A DNA stretch of 64,000 nucleotides, from NCBI GenBank assembly GCA_964472035.1, contig CAYYIT010000007.1, forward strand, positions 1 to 64,000, written 5' to 3'. The stretch comes from UBA3855 sp964472035. GTDB taxonomy: Bacteria > Bacillota > Clostridia > Oscillospirales > Ruminococcaceae. Below the pieces are notes generated by a model. It was given only the letters and a program-made list of their open reading frames with translations, was not told where the DNA came from and did not search any database. Positions 53,909-62,623 of this stretch are shown in pieces. Positions within the stretch are counted from its first letter, which is position 1; each line of letters begins with the position of its first letter. A program made the translations under genes and the position numbers.

Positions 53909-54826
53909 TCAGTCTTTCTTGGTCAGTTCCATTTCGTCGCCATAGGAATCTGTGAGGATCACGGTTTCACCCTCAAACTCATAGGTCATATCTTCGCTTT
54001 CACCGTCATAGGACATGGTCAGAGTATTATCACCGGTATACTCGCACTCTGTTGCCATGCCGAGCAGCATTTCTTCACCGTCGATGTAGAAATACATGTC
54101 CTCACCGGCATACATTGCAATGGACTCTTCCTCAGAATCCACCAGCGTGTAGCGGCCCTGCAGGGAATCTACATCCTGACCGTCAACAGCCTCAAGCACC
54201 AGGAATACCAATTCTTCCTCGGTCTCGAAGTTCACTGCCTTTACGACCAGCTGATCATCCACGATCTCTTCCTGGATCTCCGCAACGCCTTCTTCCTCGT
54301 CAACACCTTCGATCCAGAACTCGCCGTCTGTGAAGTGCATGGTATCCGTCATGTCAAAATAGATGATCATCTCGGAATCCGTGAACTGGATATAGCCGCT
54401 GTCGTACCCATCGTCAAAGTTCCAGAAGCCTGTCAGATCGCCGGTACCAGCGGAAACGCCGCCTTCATCCTCGCTGTCTTCGTCCACGCTGGACTCTTCT
54501 TCCTCGCGTCTGGATTCTTCTTCCTCACGTCTGGACTCTTCTTCCTCACGTCTGGACTCTTCTTCCTCACGTCTGGACTCTTCTTCCTCACGTCTCGATT
54601 CTTCATCCTCCGCCTCTTCGCGTCTGGAATCTTCTTCCTCTTCCTCGTCTTCCTTATCCTTCTTGTCCTCGTCCTCTTCGTCTTCGTCCTCGTCGTCCCT
54701 ATCCTTGTCACTTACTTCGGACTTGTTGTCCTTATCTGCCTTGTCATCATCCTTCTTGCCGCAGCCGACTGTTGCGAGCATTGCAATTGCCATCATCATC
54801 AGAAGTACTTTTTTCAGATTCTTCAT
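53909..54826 (-). CDS. Acidic lipoprotein with SRREEEE tandem repeats
   Basis: The 305-residue protein has a lipoprotein signal peptide (basic start, hydrophobic core, lipobox ending VGC, Cys near residue 22). Residues about 24-65 are mostly Asp, Glu and Lys. Then about six copies of a seven-residue SRREEEE unit follow (about 67-112), encoded by near-identical 21-bp repeats around 54490-54600. The C-terminal domain (about 130-305) begins TGDLTGFWNFDDGYDSGYIQ and is beta-rich. It is paralogous in layout and in that domain to the next lipoprotein. The repeat part would make a highly charged stalk or helix. Function unknown. Confidence 0.8.
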   Translation of the reverse strand: MKNLKKVLLMMMAIAMLATVGCGKKDDDKADKDNKSEVSDKDRDDEDEDEEDEDKKDKEDEEEEEDSRREEAEDEESRREEEESRREEEESRREEEESRREEEESRREEEESSVDEDSEDEGGVSAGTGDLTGFWNFDDGYDSGYIQFTDSEMIIYFDMTDTMHFTDGEFWIEGVDEEEGVAEIQEEIVDDQLVVKAVNFETEEELVFLVLEAVDGQDVDSLQGRYTLVDSEEESIAMYAGEDMYFYIDGEEMLLGMATECEYTGDNTLTMSYDGESEDMTYEFEGETVILTDSYGDEMELTKKD

Positions 54827-55007
54827 ATTTTTCTCTCCCTCATTATGTTATTCACATCGAAAACATCCGATGTATTGTTAGATTATAGCATATTACCGCG
54901 CTAAAATCAAGAGTTTTCGCAAAAAATAGGAATATCGAACAAAAAATATCGAATCTGTACGAAGCGATTCATTCGAAATTCTGCAGATTTCACGAAAATG
55001 GCACATT

Positions 55008-55814
55008 TTATTCCATTTTCGTCAACACGTCAGTCTGGTCATTTTCATCCGTGATGACCAGTGCCTTTTCATGGATCTCATACTGCAGCGTCAGTGTATC
55101 ACCTGCGCTGAACAGGAGCAGCTCCCCATCAGCGGCGTTGTAGAAGCCTGTTGTTCCGAGGAAGAGCTTCTCGCCTTCAAGGAGAATATAGTAATTCTCC
55201 GTCAGGACGCCGGCCACCGAATCGTACACATAGCAATCCTCCAGATGGTAGAGACCCTGCAGGGAGACGGAATTGGTTCCGGATTCAGGCGTCATATGCA
55301 GGATGGTTTCATTGTCATAGACCGCGGTCACTCCGTCAGCATCCGCACTGATGGAACAATCCATTTCACCGATGGAAAAGCAGCCGTCGTCAAAATTCAT
55401 GACACCAGAGTAATCCACAAACATGACCATTGCATTCTGTTCCATGAGCTGTATACGGAAGCCATTCTCATATTCCCATGTGCCGATCAGAGCATCATCC
55501 GTTTCACCGGCAACAAAGGTCTCCGTTTCCTGCTCAGCCTCCTCCGACGTTTCTTCTTCGGATGCAGCAGGTTCTGTTTCTGTCGGAGAAGCTTCCGTCG
55601 TAACGGGAGCCGCGTCCGTTGCTTCTTCAGACGGAGCAGCGGCTGTTTCGGAAGGAGATTCTGTTTCTTCCGTAGAAGAAGCCGTTCCCTCCTCCGCACT
55701 CTCCATGATCGTCAGGGTGTAATCCGGCGCCTTGGAATCCTCTGTTTCTTTTTTCTGACAGCCAACGGCAGCCAGCGTCAGTACAGCAATTGCTGCAGCA
55801 GTCATTTTTTTCAT
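55008..55814 (-). CDS. Lipoprotein with acidic linker, paralogue of its neighbour
   Basis: The 268-residue protein has a lipoprotein signal (lipobox AAVGC, Cys near 19), a low-complexity linker rich in Ser, Thr, Glu, Ala and Pro (about 35-105), and a beta-rich C-terminal domain starting DALIGTWEYENGFRIQLM. That domain corresponds to the LTGFWNFDDGYDSGYIQ domain of the lipoprotein at 53909-54826, and both end in similar GDTLTLQY/DNTLTMSY and VLT/MELT segments. I know no function. It lies 10 bp before the stop side of the NSS transporter gene on the same strand. Confidence 0.8.
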   Translation of the reverse strand: MKKMTAAAIAVLTLAAVGCQKKETEDSKAPDYTLTIMESAEEGTASSTEETESPSETAAAPSEEATDAAPVTTEASPTETEPAASEEETSEEAEQETETFVAGETDDALIGTWEYENGFRIQLMEQNAMVMFVDYSGVMNFDDGCFSIGEMDCSISADADGVTAVYDNETILHMTPESGTNSVSLQGLYHLEDCYVYDSVAGVLTENYYILLEGEKLFLGTTGFYNAADGELLLFSAGDTLTLQYEIHEKALVITDENDQTDVLTKME

Positions 55815-55824
55815 AATCTTCTCC

Positions 55825-57201
55825 TTACATATGGCTCTTTACAAAATTAACAAGACCAATGACAAATACGATCAGGACAATGACCGGCAGGACATAGGTC
55901 ATATAGCCGCGCATAAAACGACGTACCTTCAGACCCTTGCCGGCATTGGCTTCGTTTGTGAAATTCTCCCAGCCCCACCCCTTTTTGCTCGTACAGAACA
56001 GGATGAAAACGAGAGATCCGATCGGAAGGATCAGGTTGCTGACGATGAAATCTTCCAGATCCATAATGGTGCTGCCGGCTCCGAAGGGGGCTGCGCCGCT
56101 CAGAAGATTAAAGCCAAGTGCACAGGGCAGAGAAAGGACAAACATCAGGATGCCATTGACTGCGCAGGCTTTTTTTCTGCTCCATGCAAACAGATCGGTC
56201 GTACAGGCAATGATGCCTTCGAACACGGTCAGAACAGTGGAAAGTGCCGCAAAGGACATGAACACAAAGAAGAGACTTCCCCAGAGTCTGCCGAGGGGAA
56301 TATGATTGAAAATATTCGGAAGCGTCACGAAGATCAGGCTCGGACCGCTGTCCACCTCCACACCGTAGGCAAAGCATGCCGGAAAGATGATCAGGCCGGA
56401 GCAGAGTGCTACAAACGTATCCAGCAGTCCCACATTGACTGCCTCGCCCATCAGCGCTCTGTCCTTGTCAATATAGCTGCCGAAGATCGCCATGGCACCC
56501 ATACCGAGGCTTAGGGTGAAGAACGCCTGGTTCATTGCCGCGACAATGACATTTCCGAGGCCGACATTCTGAATTTTGCTGATATCGGGGAGCAGGTAGA
56601 ATTTCAGACCCTCCTCGCCGCCGTCCATAAAGAAACTGTTGACTGCCAGAACGATCATGATCAGGATCAACGCGATCATCATCCACTTGGTAATGCGTTC
56701 CAGACCGTTCTTCAGACCGAAGGAACAAACGACAAATCCCAGCGCAACGGTAATTGCCATGAACAGTACCATGATCACAGGATCCGCAAGCACAGTGTCA
56801 AAATAACTGCCGACACCGGCGGCATCGAGCCCGACAAAATCACCTTTGGCAGTTGCCACAAAATAGTACAGCATCCATCCCGAAACGGTCGTATAGAACA
56901 TCATCAGAAGGTAGTTACCGATGACGGATATCATTCCGTGCCAATGCCACTTCTGTCCCTCTTTTTCAAGTGCCTGGTACATTTTTGCAGGGCTTTTCTG
57001 GCTGGCGCGTCCCAGAGAAAATTCCATGGTCATAACAGGAACTCCCATCACGATCAGGAAGAACAGATAGATCAGCACAAACAGTCCGCCGCCGTTCGCA
57101 CCTGCCATATAGGGAAATTTCCACACATTGCCGATGCCGATCGCACAGCCGGCACTCAGCAGAATGAAGCCTAAACGGCTTCCGAGTCGTTCTCTTTTCA
57201 T
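55825..57201 (-). CDS. NSS-family sodium-dependent amino-acid transporter
   Basis: The 458-residue transporter has about 11-12 membrane helices with the neurotransmitter:sodium symporter signature GFILLSAGCAIGIGNVWKFP (about 9-28) and an unwound first helix with the Na-binding GCAIGIGNVW residues. It is of the LeuT-like bacterial type, probably importing an amino acid. The ATG at 57201 fits AGGAGG at 5 nt; the preceding ATG is too close. Its start overlaps the stop of a small membrane-protein gene, so the two are coupled. Confidence 0.92.
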   Translation of the reverse strand: MKRERLGSRLGFILLSAGCAIGIGNVWKFPYMAGANGGGLFVLIYLFFLIVMGVPVMTMEFSLGRASQKSPAKMYQALEKEGQKWHWHGMISVIGNYLLMMFYTTVSGWMLYYFVATAKGDFVGLDAAGVGSYFDTVLADPVIMVLFMAITVALGFVVCSFGLKNGLERITKWMMIALILIMIVLAVNSFFMDGGEEGLKFYLLPDISKIQNVGLGNVIVAAMNQAFFTLSLGMGAMAIFGSYIDKDRALMGEAVNVGLLDTFVALCSGLIIFPACFAYGVEVDSGPSLIFVTLPNIFNHIPLGRLWGSLFFVFMSFAALSTVLTVFEGIIACTTDLFAWSRKKACAVNGILMFVLSLPCALGFNLLSGAAPFGAGSTIMDLEDFIVSNLILPIGSLVFILFCTSKKGWGWENFTNEANAGKGLKVRRFMRGYMTYVLPVIVLIVFVIGLVNFVKSHM

Positions 57202-57422
57202 CATTGCCTCCTATTATTGCCTTGGTGCATCCAATGAGCGATCAATGCCGCTGTTCCGATCAGAAACGCGATCCCTGCATTGATCAGAAGGATCACACCG
57301 ATCCAGAGTGCAACATAAGTAAACAGAAGCCCCAGAAATCCCGTCAGCAGGGCAAGTATGATCAGAAGCACCGCCATCCTGCATGTGATCTGCGTGTAAA
57401 GCGTCTTCCAGAAATCCTCCAT
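57201..57422 (-). CDS. Small two-helix membrane protein coupled to the NSS transporter
   Basis: The 73-residue protein has two hydrophobic helices (about 15-37 and 40-62) and a short basic tail. The ATG at 57422 is preceded by AGGAG about 13 nt upstream; the frame extends to 57551 through the promoter, so the longer form is rejected. Its stop overlaps the transporter start (ATGATGA). In other bacteria NSS transporters are paired with small subunits of the MetS type, and this could be such a partner, but I cannot show homology. Confidence 0.65.
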   Translation of the reverse strand: MEDFWKTLYTQITCRMAVLLIILALLTGFLGLLFTYVALWIGVILLINAGIAFLIGTAALIAHWMHQGNNRRQ

Positions 57423-57471
57423 TACCGTTACACTCCTCTCCTCTGCGCATCCCTGCGCAGTCATCCTGTCT

Positions 57472-57500
57472 ATTATACTATAAATGCGAAGGCTTGTCAA
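57472..57500 (-). promoter_or_regulatory. Consensus promoter of the NSS transporter operon
   Basis: On the minus strand TTGACA (57495-57500) and TATAAT (57472-57477) are 17 bp apart, 50 bp before the small membrane-protein gene. Confidence 0.9.
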
Positions 57501-57561
57501 TTCCGTACCGATGAGAGATGATGTCACGCCTGAACATTCTTGTAATATCAATACAAAATTA

Positions 57562-57590
57562 TTGACAAACCAGCGGAAGTATGGTATACT
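57562..57590 (+). promoter_or_regulatory. Promoter of fucO
   Basis: TTGACA (57562-57567) and TATACT (57585-57590) are 17 bp apart, about 75 bp before the start at 57665. Confidence 0.88.
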
Positions 57591-57664
57591 ATTAACAAGA
57601 GCAGCAATGGTACGCTGTTTTCACTGAACACCATTCCAGAATTTACTAAGGAGGATCTATTTTT

Positions 57665-58813
57665 ATGGCACAGAGAATTGTACTGAACGGAACATCCTAT
57701 CATGGCGCCGGCGCGATCGGCGATATCATCACAGAAGTCAAGAGCCGCGGCTTCCAGAAGGCTCTCGTCTGCTCCGACCCCGATCTGATCAAATTCGGGC
57801 TCACCGCAAAGGTGACCGATCTGCTCGACCAGAACGGCATGGCATATTCCGTTTTCTCCGATATCAAGCCGAATCCCACCATTGAAAATGTACAGAACGG
57901 CGTGGCAGCCTGCAAGGAAGCGGCTGCGGATTACATCATTGCTGTCGGCGGCGGCTCCTCCATGGATACTGCTAAGGCGATCGGCATCATCATCACCAAT
58001 CCTGAATTTGCAGATGTGCGCAGTCTTGAAGGTGTTGCTCCCACCAAGAATCCCTGTGTTCCGATCCTGGCAGTTCCGACGACCGCGGGTACCGCTGCTG
58101 AGGTTACCATCAACTACGTTATCACTGACGAAGAAAAGAACCGCAAGATGGTTTGTGTGGATACCCATGACATTCCGATCGTTGCGTTTGTGGATCCCGA
58201 CATGATGAGCACCATGCCGAAGGGGCTGACTGCTGCAACCGGTATGGATGCACTGACCCACGCGATCGAGGGCTTTATCACAAAGGCTGCCTGGGAAATG
58301 ACTGACATGTTCCACCTCAAGGCAATTGAGATCATAGCAAAGTCCCTGCGCGGTGCAGTGGAGAACACTCCCGAAGGACGCGAAGGCATGGCTCTTGGCC
58401 AGTACATCGCCGGCATGGGATTCTCGAACGTTGGTCTCGGTATCGTACACTCCATGGCACATCCGCTGGGCGCACTGTATGATACACCCCATGGTATCGC
58501 AAACGCCATCATTCTCCCCGTAGTCATGGAATACAACGCAGAGGCTACCGGTGACAAGTACAAGTACATTGCAGCAGCAATGGGCGTGGAAGGCACCGAA
58601 TCCATGAGCGTTGAAGAATACCGTGCAGCAGCGATCAATGCAGTAAAGCAGCTGTCCGCTGACGTTGGTATTCCTGCGGATCTGAAGGAGATCGTAAAGC
58701 GCGAGGACATCCCGTTCCTTGCAGAGTCCGCCTATGCTGACGCCTGCCGTCCCGGCAACCCGAAGGACACTTCCGTGGAGGATATCACTGCACTGTACGA
58801 GTCCATGCTGTAA
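57665..58813 (+). CDS. fucO: Iron-containing alcohol dehydrogenase, lactaldehyde reductase type
   Basis: The 382-residue group III alcohol dehydrogenase is very like E. coli FucO along its length: the EFADVRSLEGVAPT, TAAEVTINYVITDEEK and GQYIAGMGFSNVGLG segments match closely. Iron ligands are in ATGMDALTHAIEG and HSMAHPLGALYDTPHG. FucO reduces L-lactaldehyde to 1,2-propanediol in fucose and rhamnose fermentation. No fuc or rha genes adjoin, so it may serve as a general fermentation oxidoreductase. AAGGAGG precedes the ATG by about 8 nt. Confidence 0.92.
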   Translation: MAQRIVLNGTSYHGAGAIGDIITEVKSRGFQKALVCSDPDLIKFGLTAKVTDLLDQNGMAYSVFSDIKPNPTIENVQNGVAACKEAAADYIIAVGGGSSMDTAKAIGIIITNPEFADVRSLEGVAPTKNPCVPILAVPTTAGTAAEVTINYVITDEEKNRKMVCVDTHDIPIVAFVDPDMMSTMPKGLTAATGMDALTHAIEGFITKAAWEMTDMFHLKAIEIIAKSLRGAVENTPEGREGMALGQYIAGMGFSNVGLGIVHSMAHPLGALYDTPHGIANAIILPVVMEYNAEATGDKYKYIAAAMGVEGTESMSVEEYRAAAINAVKQLSADVGIPADLKEIVKREDIPFLAESAYADACRPGNPKDTSVEDITALYESML

Positions 58814-58832
58814 TCCATTCGTTTTGCATCAG

Positions 58833-58861
58833 AAAAGCCTCCCCGTCATGGGGAGGCTTTT
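58833..58861. terminator. Bidirectional terminator between fucO and the GIY-YIG gene
   Basis: AAAAGCCTCCCC and GGGGAGGCTTTT form a 12-bp stem with a 5-nt loop between convergent genes. Confidence 0.88.
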
Positions 58862-58895
58862 GGTGTCAATGAAACAACATTAGAACCCGAAGCGC

Positions 58896-59759
58896 TTATT
58901 CCTTTGTAGCCATTTTTTCAAGTTCCGCCAAAGAACATCCAGCCTGATTTTTCCAGGTTCGCGGGCCGCTTACACTATATCCGAGCACAAAATCTGCCGC
59001 TGCAGAAGAACTGCTGAACAAGATATCTTCTGTAGTCATCAGGCTGTCAACCTTTCCGTCTGCAAACAATTTCTCTCTCAGCTTTGTTATTCCTGAACCC
59101 AAGGATTTTACAGAAGTCTTTTCATTCACCTTTGCGCCTTTGAACACAACAAAGCCTTCTGCTGTTACGATACCAATTGCGGAAGCATTACCAATATTGA
59201 TATAGAGCTTCTCTTTTTCCGCAGCTGGCTGCACCAAAGCCGGTTGCAGCAGCGGTTCTAACACCTTATATCCCAAAGCATTGAGCAGAATTTTCACATT
59301 ATCAACAAACTCTTCCATAACATCAATCTGGGATTCTTTCATCACCGTATTACGATATGTGTTTTTTGTTAGAATCCTGTAGCGGTTACAGCTTCGACCG
59401 ATCTCCACCAATCGATTTTCAAGATAGCGGATAAGTGCTTTATTCAGATCGCGTCCGATAAAAATCACCGCTGTATTCCAATAATACCGTTCTTTCTCCG
59501 CCTGATAATCTCGAAGATGTTGTACCAATCGTTCTCTGACATTTTCAGCTTCACCAATATAGACCGAATCCGATCCATCATCCTCTTTGCAGAACAGAAA
59601 ATAGACACCGGCCTGTACGATATCATCACGATGGCAAGGAACAACCTCAATACGAGGGATTTTCAGTGCTTTTCCATTCCAATTTGACAATTCAGCTGTA
59701 ATCAGGCTATCTGCAGTACCATTTACAAGAAACAGCTCTATCGTTTTACCAAATGCCAT
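58896..59759 (-). CDS. GIY-YIG nuclease with DUF4357 C-terminus
   Basis: The 287-residue protein has a GIY-YIG nuclease domain (about 48-130): GVYFLFCKEDDG, SVYIGEAENVRERL with the catalytic Arg, and an ALIRYLENRLVE metal-Glu segment. The C-terminal 55 residues (VLGYSVSGPRTWKNQAGCSL) are DUF4357. Such fusions are common in bacterial genomes, sometimes in restriction or defence contexts; the target is unknown. The first motif reads GVYFLF rather than GIY but fits the family. The ATG at 59759 is chosen for GGAGG. It is AT-richer than its neighbours and could have been acquired. Confidence 0.85.
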   Translation of the reverse strand: MAFGKTIELFLVNGTADSLITAELSNWNGKALKIPRIEVVPCHRDDIVQAGVYFLFCKEDDGSDSVYIGEAENVRERLVQHLRDYQAEKERYYWNTAVIFIGRDLNKALIRYLENRLVEIGRSCNRYRILTKNTYRNTVMKESQIDVMEEFVDNVKILLNALGYKVLEPLLQPALVQPAAEKEKLYINIGNASAIGIVTAEGFVVFKGAKVNEKTSVKSLGSGITKLREKLFADGKVDSLMTTEDILFSSSSAAADFVLGYSVSGPRTWKNQAGCSLAELEKMATKE

Positions 59760-59805
59760 TTGTACCTCCATTTTCAATCAACCAATAATCCCATTGATTT
59801 CCTTC

Positions 59806-61164
59806 TCATCGAGCATCTTTTGTCATCACTGCCACCACTTCACAATGCGCCGTATGTGGAAACAGATCCACGGGTCTCACCTTTTCAAGGCGGTAGCCCT
59901 TTTCTGTCAGGATGGCGGCATCCCTTGCGGCAGTCGCCGGGTTGCAGGAGATCATGACGATCCGTTCCGGCTGCATGGCTGTGACGGCATCGAGCGTTAC
60001 CGTATCGCATCCCTTACGAGGGGGATCCAGCACGATCACATCGGGACGGATCCCGTCACGATGGAGCTGCTGCGCGACATTTCCGGCATCACCGCAGAAA
60101 AACTGTGCGTTATCGATACCGCTGCGCCTTGCATTTTCCGCGGCATTCTCCACCGCTTCCGGCACGATCTCCGCACCGATCACGCTGGCAGCACTGTCCG
60201 CCATGGAAAGGCCGATGGTTCCGGCACCGCAGTACAGATCGAGCAACACTTCCCTGCCGGTCAGCTGCGCATATTCCTTGGCGATGGCATAGAGCTGCTC
60301 CGCCTGGGCTGTGTTCACCTGATAAAACGACTCCGGCGAGATCGTGATGGAATTGCCGCACATGGTATCCTTGAGAACCGGAGCGCCGTGCAGCGTTTCC
60401 GTTCTGCTGCCGAGGATGACATTGGTGCGTTCGGGATTGATATTCTCACTGATACTCACGATCTGCGGAAAGCGCGCTGTTACAGCAGGGATCACCCTGC
60501 CAAGCTTGCGGCGAATGGACTTTCTTACCACAAAGCAGAGCATGATCTCCTCGCTGTGATAGCCGCGCCGCAGATAGATATGGCGCAGCAGACCCGTTCC
60601 CTGCTGTTCATCGTATGCGGACACTTCCGCTTCGTCCAGAAGCGGCAGCAGGAACTGCAGGATCTCGCTGAACACCGCAGGCTGCAGCGCGCAGTCGAGC
60701 TGCGGGATCACACGATGGCTGTGCTTTGCATAGAAGCCGCAAACGAGCTTTCCATCCTGCTTCGCAATGGGATACTGCGCTTTGTTGCGGTAGCCGTCCT
60801 GCTCGGCCGCACCGAGGATCGGTTCGAACACCGGAGAAAGGCCGCCGATCCGTGTAAAGGCGTCCTGCACCGCCTGCTCCTTATACCGCAGCTGGGCTTC
60901 ATACCGGATATGCCGGAATACGCAGCCGCCGCACTGACGGAACACGGGGCAGTCCGCTTCCTTGCGATCCTTGGAAGGCTCGAACAGTGTCTCGATGATG
61001 CCGAAGGCATAATGCTTCAGAACCTTGACGATGCGCACGCGCAGCCGGTCGCCGACCGCTGTCAGGGGAACGAATACCGCCATTCCTTCAATACGGGCAA
61101 CACCGCTGCCCTCCGAGGTCATGCCGGTGATCTCCGCTTCATAGATCTCATTCTTCTTCAGCAT
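59806..61164 (-). CDS. 23S rRNA uracil-5-methyltransferase, RlmD/RlmCD type
   Basis: The 452-residue enzyme has an N-terminal TRAM domain (about 5-58), an iron-sulfur motif with CPVFRQCGGCVFRH (near 71-84), and a SAM-dependent catalytic domain with LLDLYCGAGTIGLS (near 308), DPPRKGCD (near 380) and the catalytic Cys in MISCNPATAARD. It methylates uridine in 23S rRNA (U1939 or both sites as in B. subtilis RlmCD). The ATG at 61164 has GGAG upstream and overlaps the end of hemZ by 17 bp. Confidence 0.9.
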   Translation of the reverse strand: MLKKNEIYEAEITGMTSEGSGVARIEGMAVFVPLTAVGDRLRVRIVKVLKHYAFGIIETLFEPSKDRKEADCPVFRQCGGCVFRHIRYEAQLRYKEQAVQDAFTRIGGLSPVFEPILGAAEQDGYRNKAQYPIAKQDGKLVCGFYAKHSHRVIPQLDCALQPAVFSEILQFLLPLLDEAEVSAYDEQQGTGLLRHIYLRRGYHSEEIMLCFVVRKSIRRKLGRVIPAVTARFPQIVSISENINPERTNVILGSRTETLHGAPVLKDTMCGNSITISPESFYQVNTAQAEQLYAIAKEYAQLTGREVLLDLYCGAGTIGLSMADSAASVIGAEIVPEAVENAAENARRSGIDNAQFFCGDAGNVAQQLHRDGIRPDVIVLDPPRKGCDTVTLDAVTAMQPERIVMISCNPATAARDAAILTEKGYRLEKVRPVDLFPHTAHCEVVAVMTKDAR

Positions 61165-62623
61165 ATTCGTTCTCCATTCGTAAAAGGATCTCTTCGATGG
61201 TCTGTTTCTTTTCCATGAGCTTGTCAAACTGCTGGATATACTCATAGGGGAATTTATAGTTATGCACGCGGGTGATCCTGCCGTTCTCTTCCACAAGCTT
61301 TGTGGAAGCACCGCATCCTGCGCCGAGGATCGTCTGGGTCTCGTCCATGATCAGGATATTGTAGAGATTCTCCTTGCCGGGTTTGGCATAACCGATATTC
61401 TCAAGATTGCCGATGGTATTCTTCTGACGGTACATATAATAGGGACGATAGCCGCCCTCTGCGAGATGCTGCGCGGAATGATCCACCATCGATTCCACCG
61501 CATGCACACGCTCGGCATGGCTGGTGCCATAGAGTTCCGCAGCACGCTTGAGCGTCAGGGTATGTACAGTAATGCTGTCGGGCTGCAGTGCCATGACACG
61601 CTGCAGCGTATCGCAGAAGCCCTCGTAGGTATCGGTGGGAAGGCCTGCGATCAGGTCCATGTTGATATCATCGAAGCCAAGTTCTCTTGCGATGCGGAAC
61701 GCATCGTGGGTCTGCTGGGAGGTATGCCGTCTGCCGATGGCTTCAAGGACGCTGTCCTGCAGCGTCTGGGGATTGACGGAAATGCGTGTGGCTCCCAGAT
61801 CACGGATCACACGGAGCTTGTCCTCCGTGATGGTGTCGGGACGTCCGGCCTCGACGGTGTATTCCCTTGCACCGGCGATGTCGATGTGCTGCGCGATTGC
61901 CTCCATGAGCATGCGCATCTGATCGGCAGTCAGGGTCGTGGGCGTTCCTCCGCCGATATAGACCGACTGCACCGAAAGATCATGACGGCGGATCATTTCT
62001 CCGAGAATCCGGATCTCATCACAGAGCTTTTCCACATAAGCAGGAATCAGATTGCCTGCACTTTCGATGGAATGGGAAACAAACGAGCAATAGCTGCATC
62101 TGGTGGGACAGAACGGAATGGATACATACAAGCCGATCTCCTTCCGGTTATGCGGAAGGATGGGGTACTGGACAAGTGCTGTCTCACGCGCGAGGCGGAG
62201 CTTCTCGTCGGAAATGCGGTAACGGTCCTGCAGGATGCTGCAGGCTTCGTCCGCGGTCTTGCCGGTATCCATCAGCTGCACGACCTTGCGCACGGGACGG
62301 ATGCCCGTCAGCATGCCCCATGGCGGCGTATAGCCGGTCATTTCCCGCAGTACAAAATACAGCAGATGGCAGAGCGAATACTCCGCATCTCCTTCGCGGA
62401 GCAGTGCGGAGGCCTCCCGATGCTTACCGTGGAGATCGATCACGACCCTGCACATGCCATCGCCGATCTCGGTGAGGATGGTGTTCGGGACGTCCTCCGG
62501 AATCACGCCGTCGGCGCAGATCCGGAAGCGCACATCCGGAACAAAGAGCTTTGAGATCGCGTGTACTTCATATTCAAACTGATGATTGCGGAAGATCAAT
62601 GCATATTCGTAATTCTGGTTCAT
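61148..62623 (-). CDS. hemZ: Oxygen-independent coproporphyrinogen dehydrogenase, HemZ type
   Basis: The 491-residue radical SAM protein has a Firmicute HemZ-specific N-terminal region (about 1-165), the iron-sulfur motif FCPTRCSYCSF near 172, the GGGTPTTLTADQM segment near 228, and a HemN-like C-terminus. By homology it acts on coproporphyrinogen III or a related heme-pathway substrate; in gut anaerobes heme synthesis is often incomplete, so the substrate is uncertain. Its ATG overlaps the stop of the MBL hydrolase gene by 4 bp, and it overlaps the next methyltransferase gene. Confidence 0.88.
   Translation of the reverse strand: MNQNYEYALIFRNHQFEYEVHAISKLFVPDVRFRICADGVIPEDVPNTILTEIGDGMCRVVIDLHGKHREASALLREGDAEYSLCHLLYFVLREMTGYTPPWGMLTGIRPVRKVVQLMDTGKTADEACSILQDRYRISDEKLRLARETALVQYPILPHNRKEIGLYVSIPFCPTRCSYCSFVSHSIESAGNLIPAYVEKLCDEIRILGEMIRRHDLSVQSVYIGGGTPTTLTADQMRMLMEAIAQHIDIAGAREYTVEAGRPDTITEDKLRVIRDLGATRISVNPQTLQDSVLEAIGRRHTSQQTHDAFRIARELGFDDINMDLIAGLPTDTYEGFCDTLQRVMALQPDSITVHTLTLKRAAELYGTSHAERVHAVESMVDHSAQHLAEGGYRPYYMYRQKNTIGNLENIGYAKPGKENLYNILIMDETQTILGAGCGASTKLVEENGRITRVHNYKFPYEYIQQFDKLMEKKQTIEEILLRMENEYAEEE

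Noticed and set aside
54490..54600. Closely spaced direct repeats, considered as a CRISPR array
   Set aside because: They are contiguous 21-bp units without spacers and encode the SRREEEE repeats in frame.
57423..57551. Longer form of the 73-aa membrane protein
   Set aside because: The added part runs through the TTGACA/TATAAT promoter and lacks a ribosome binding site.
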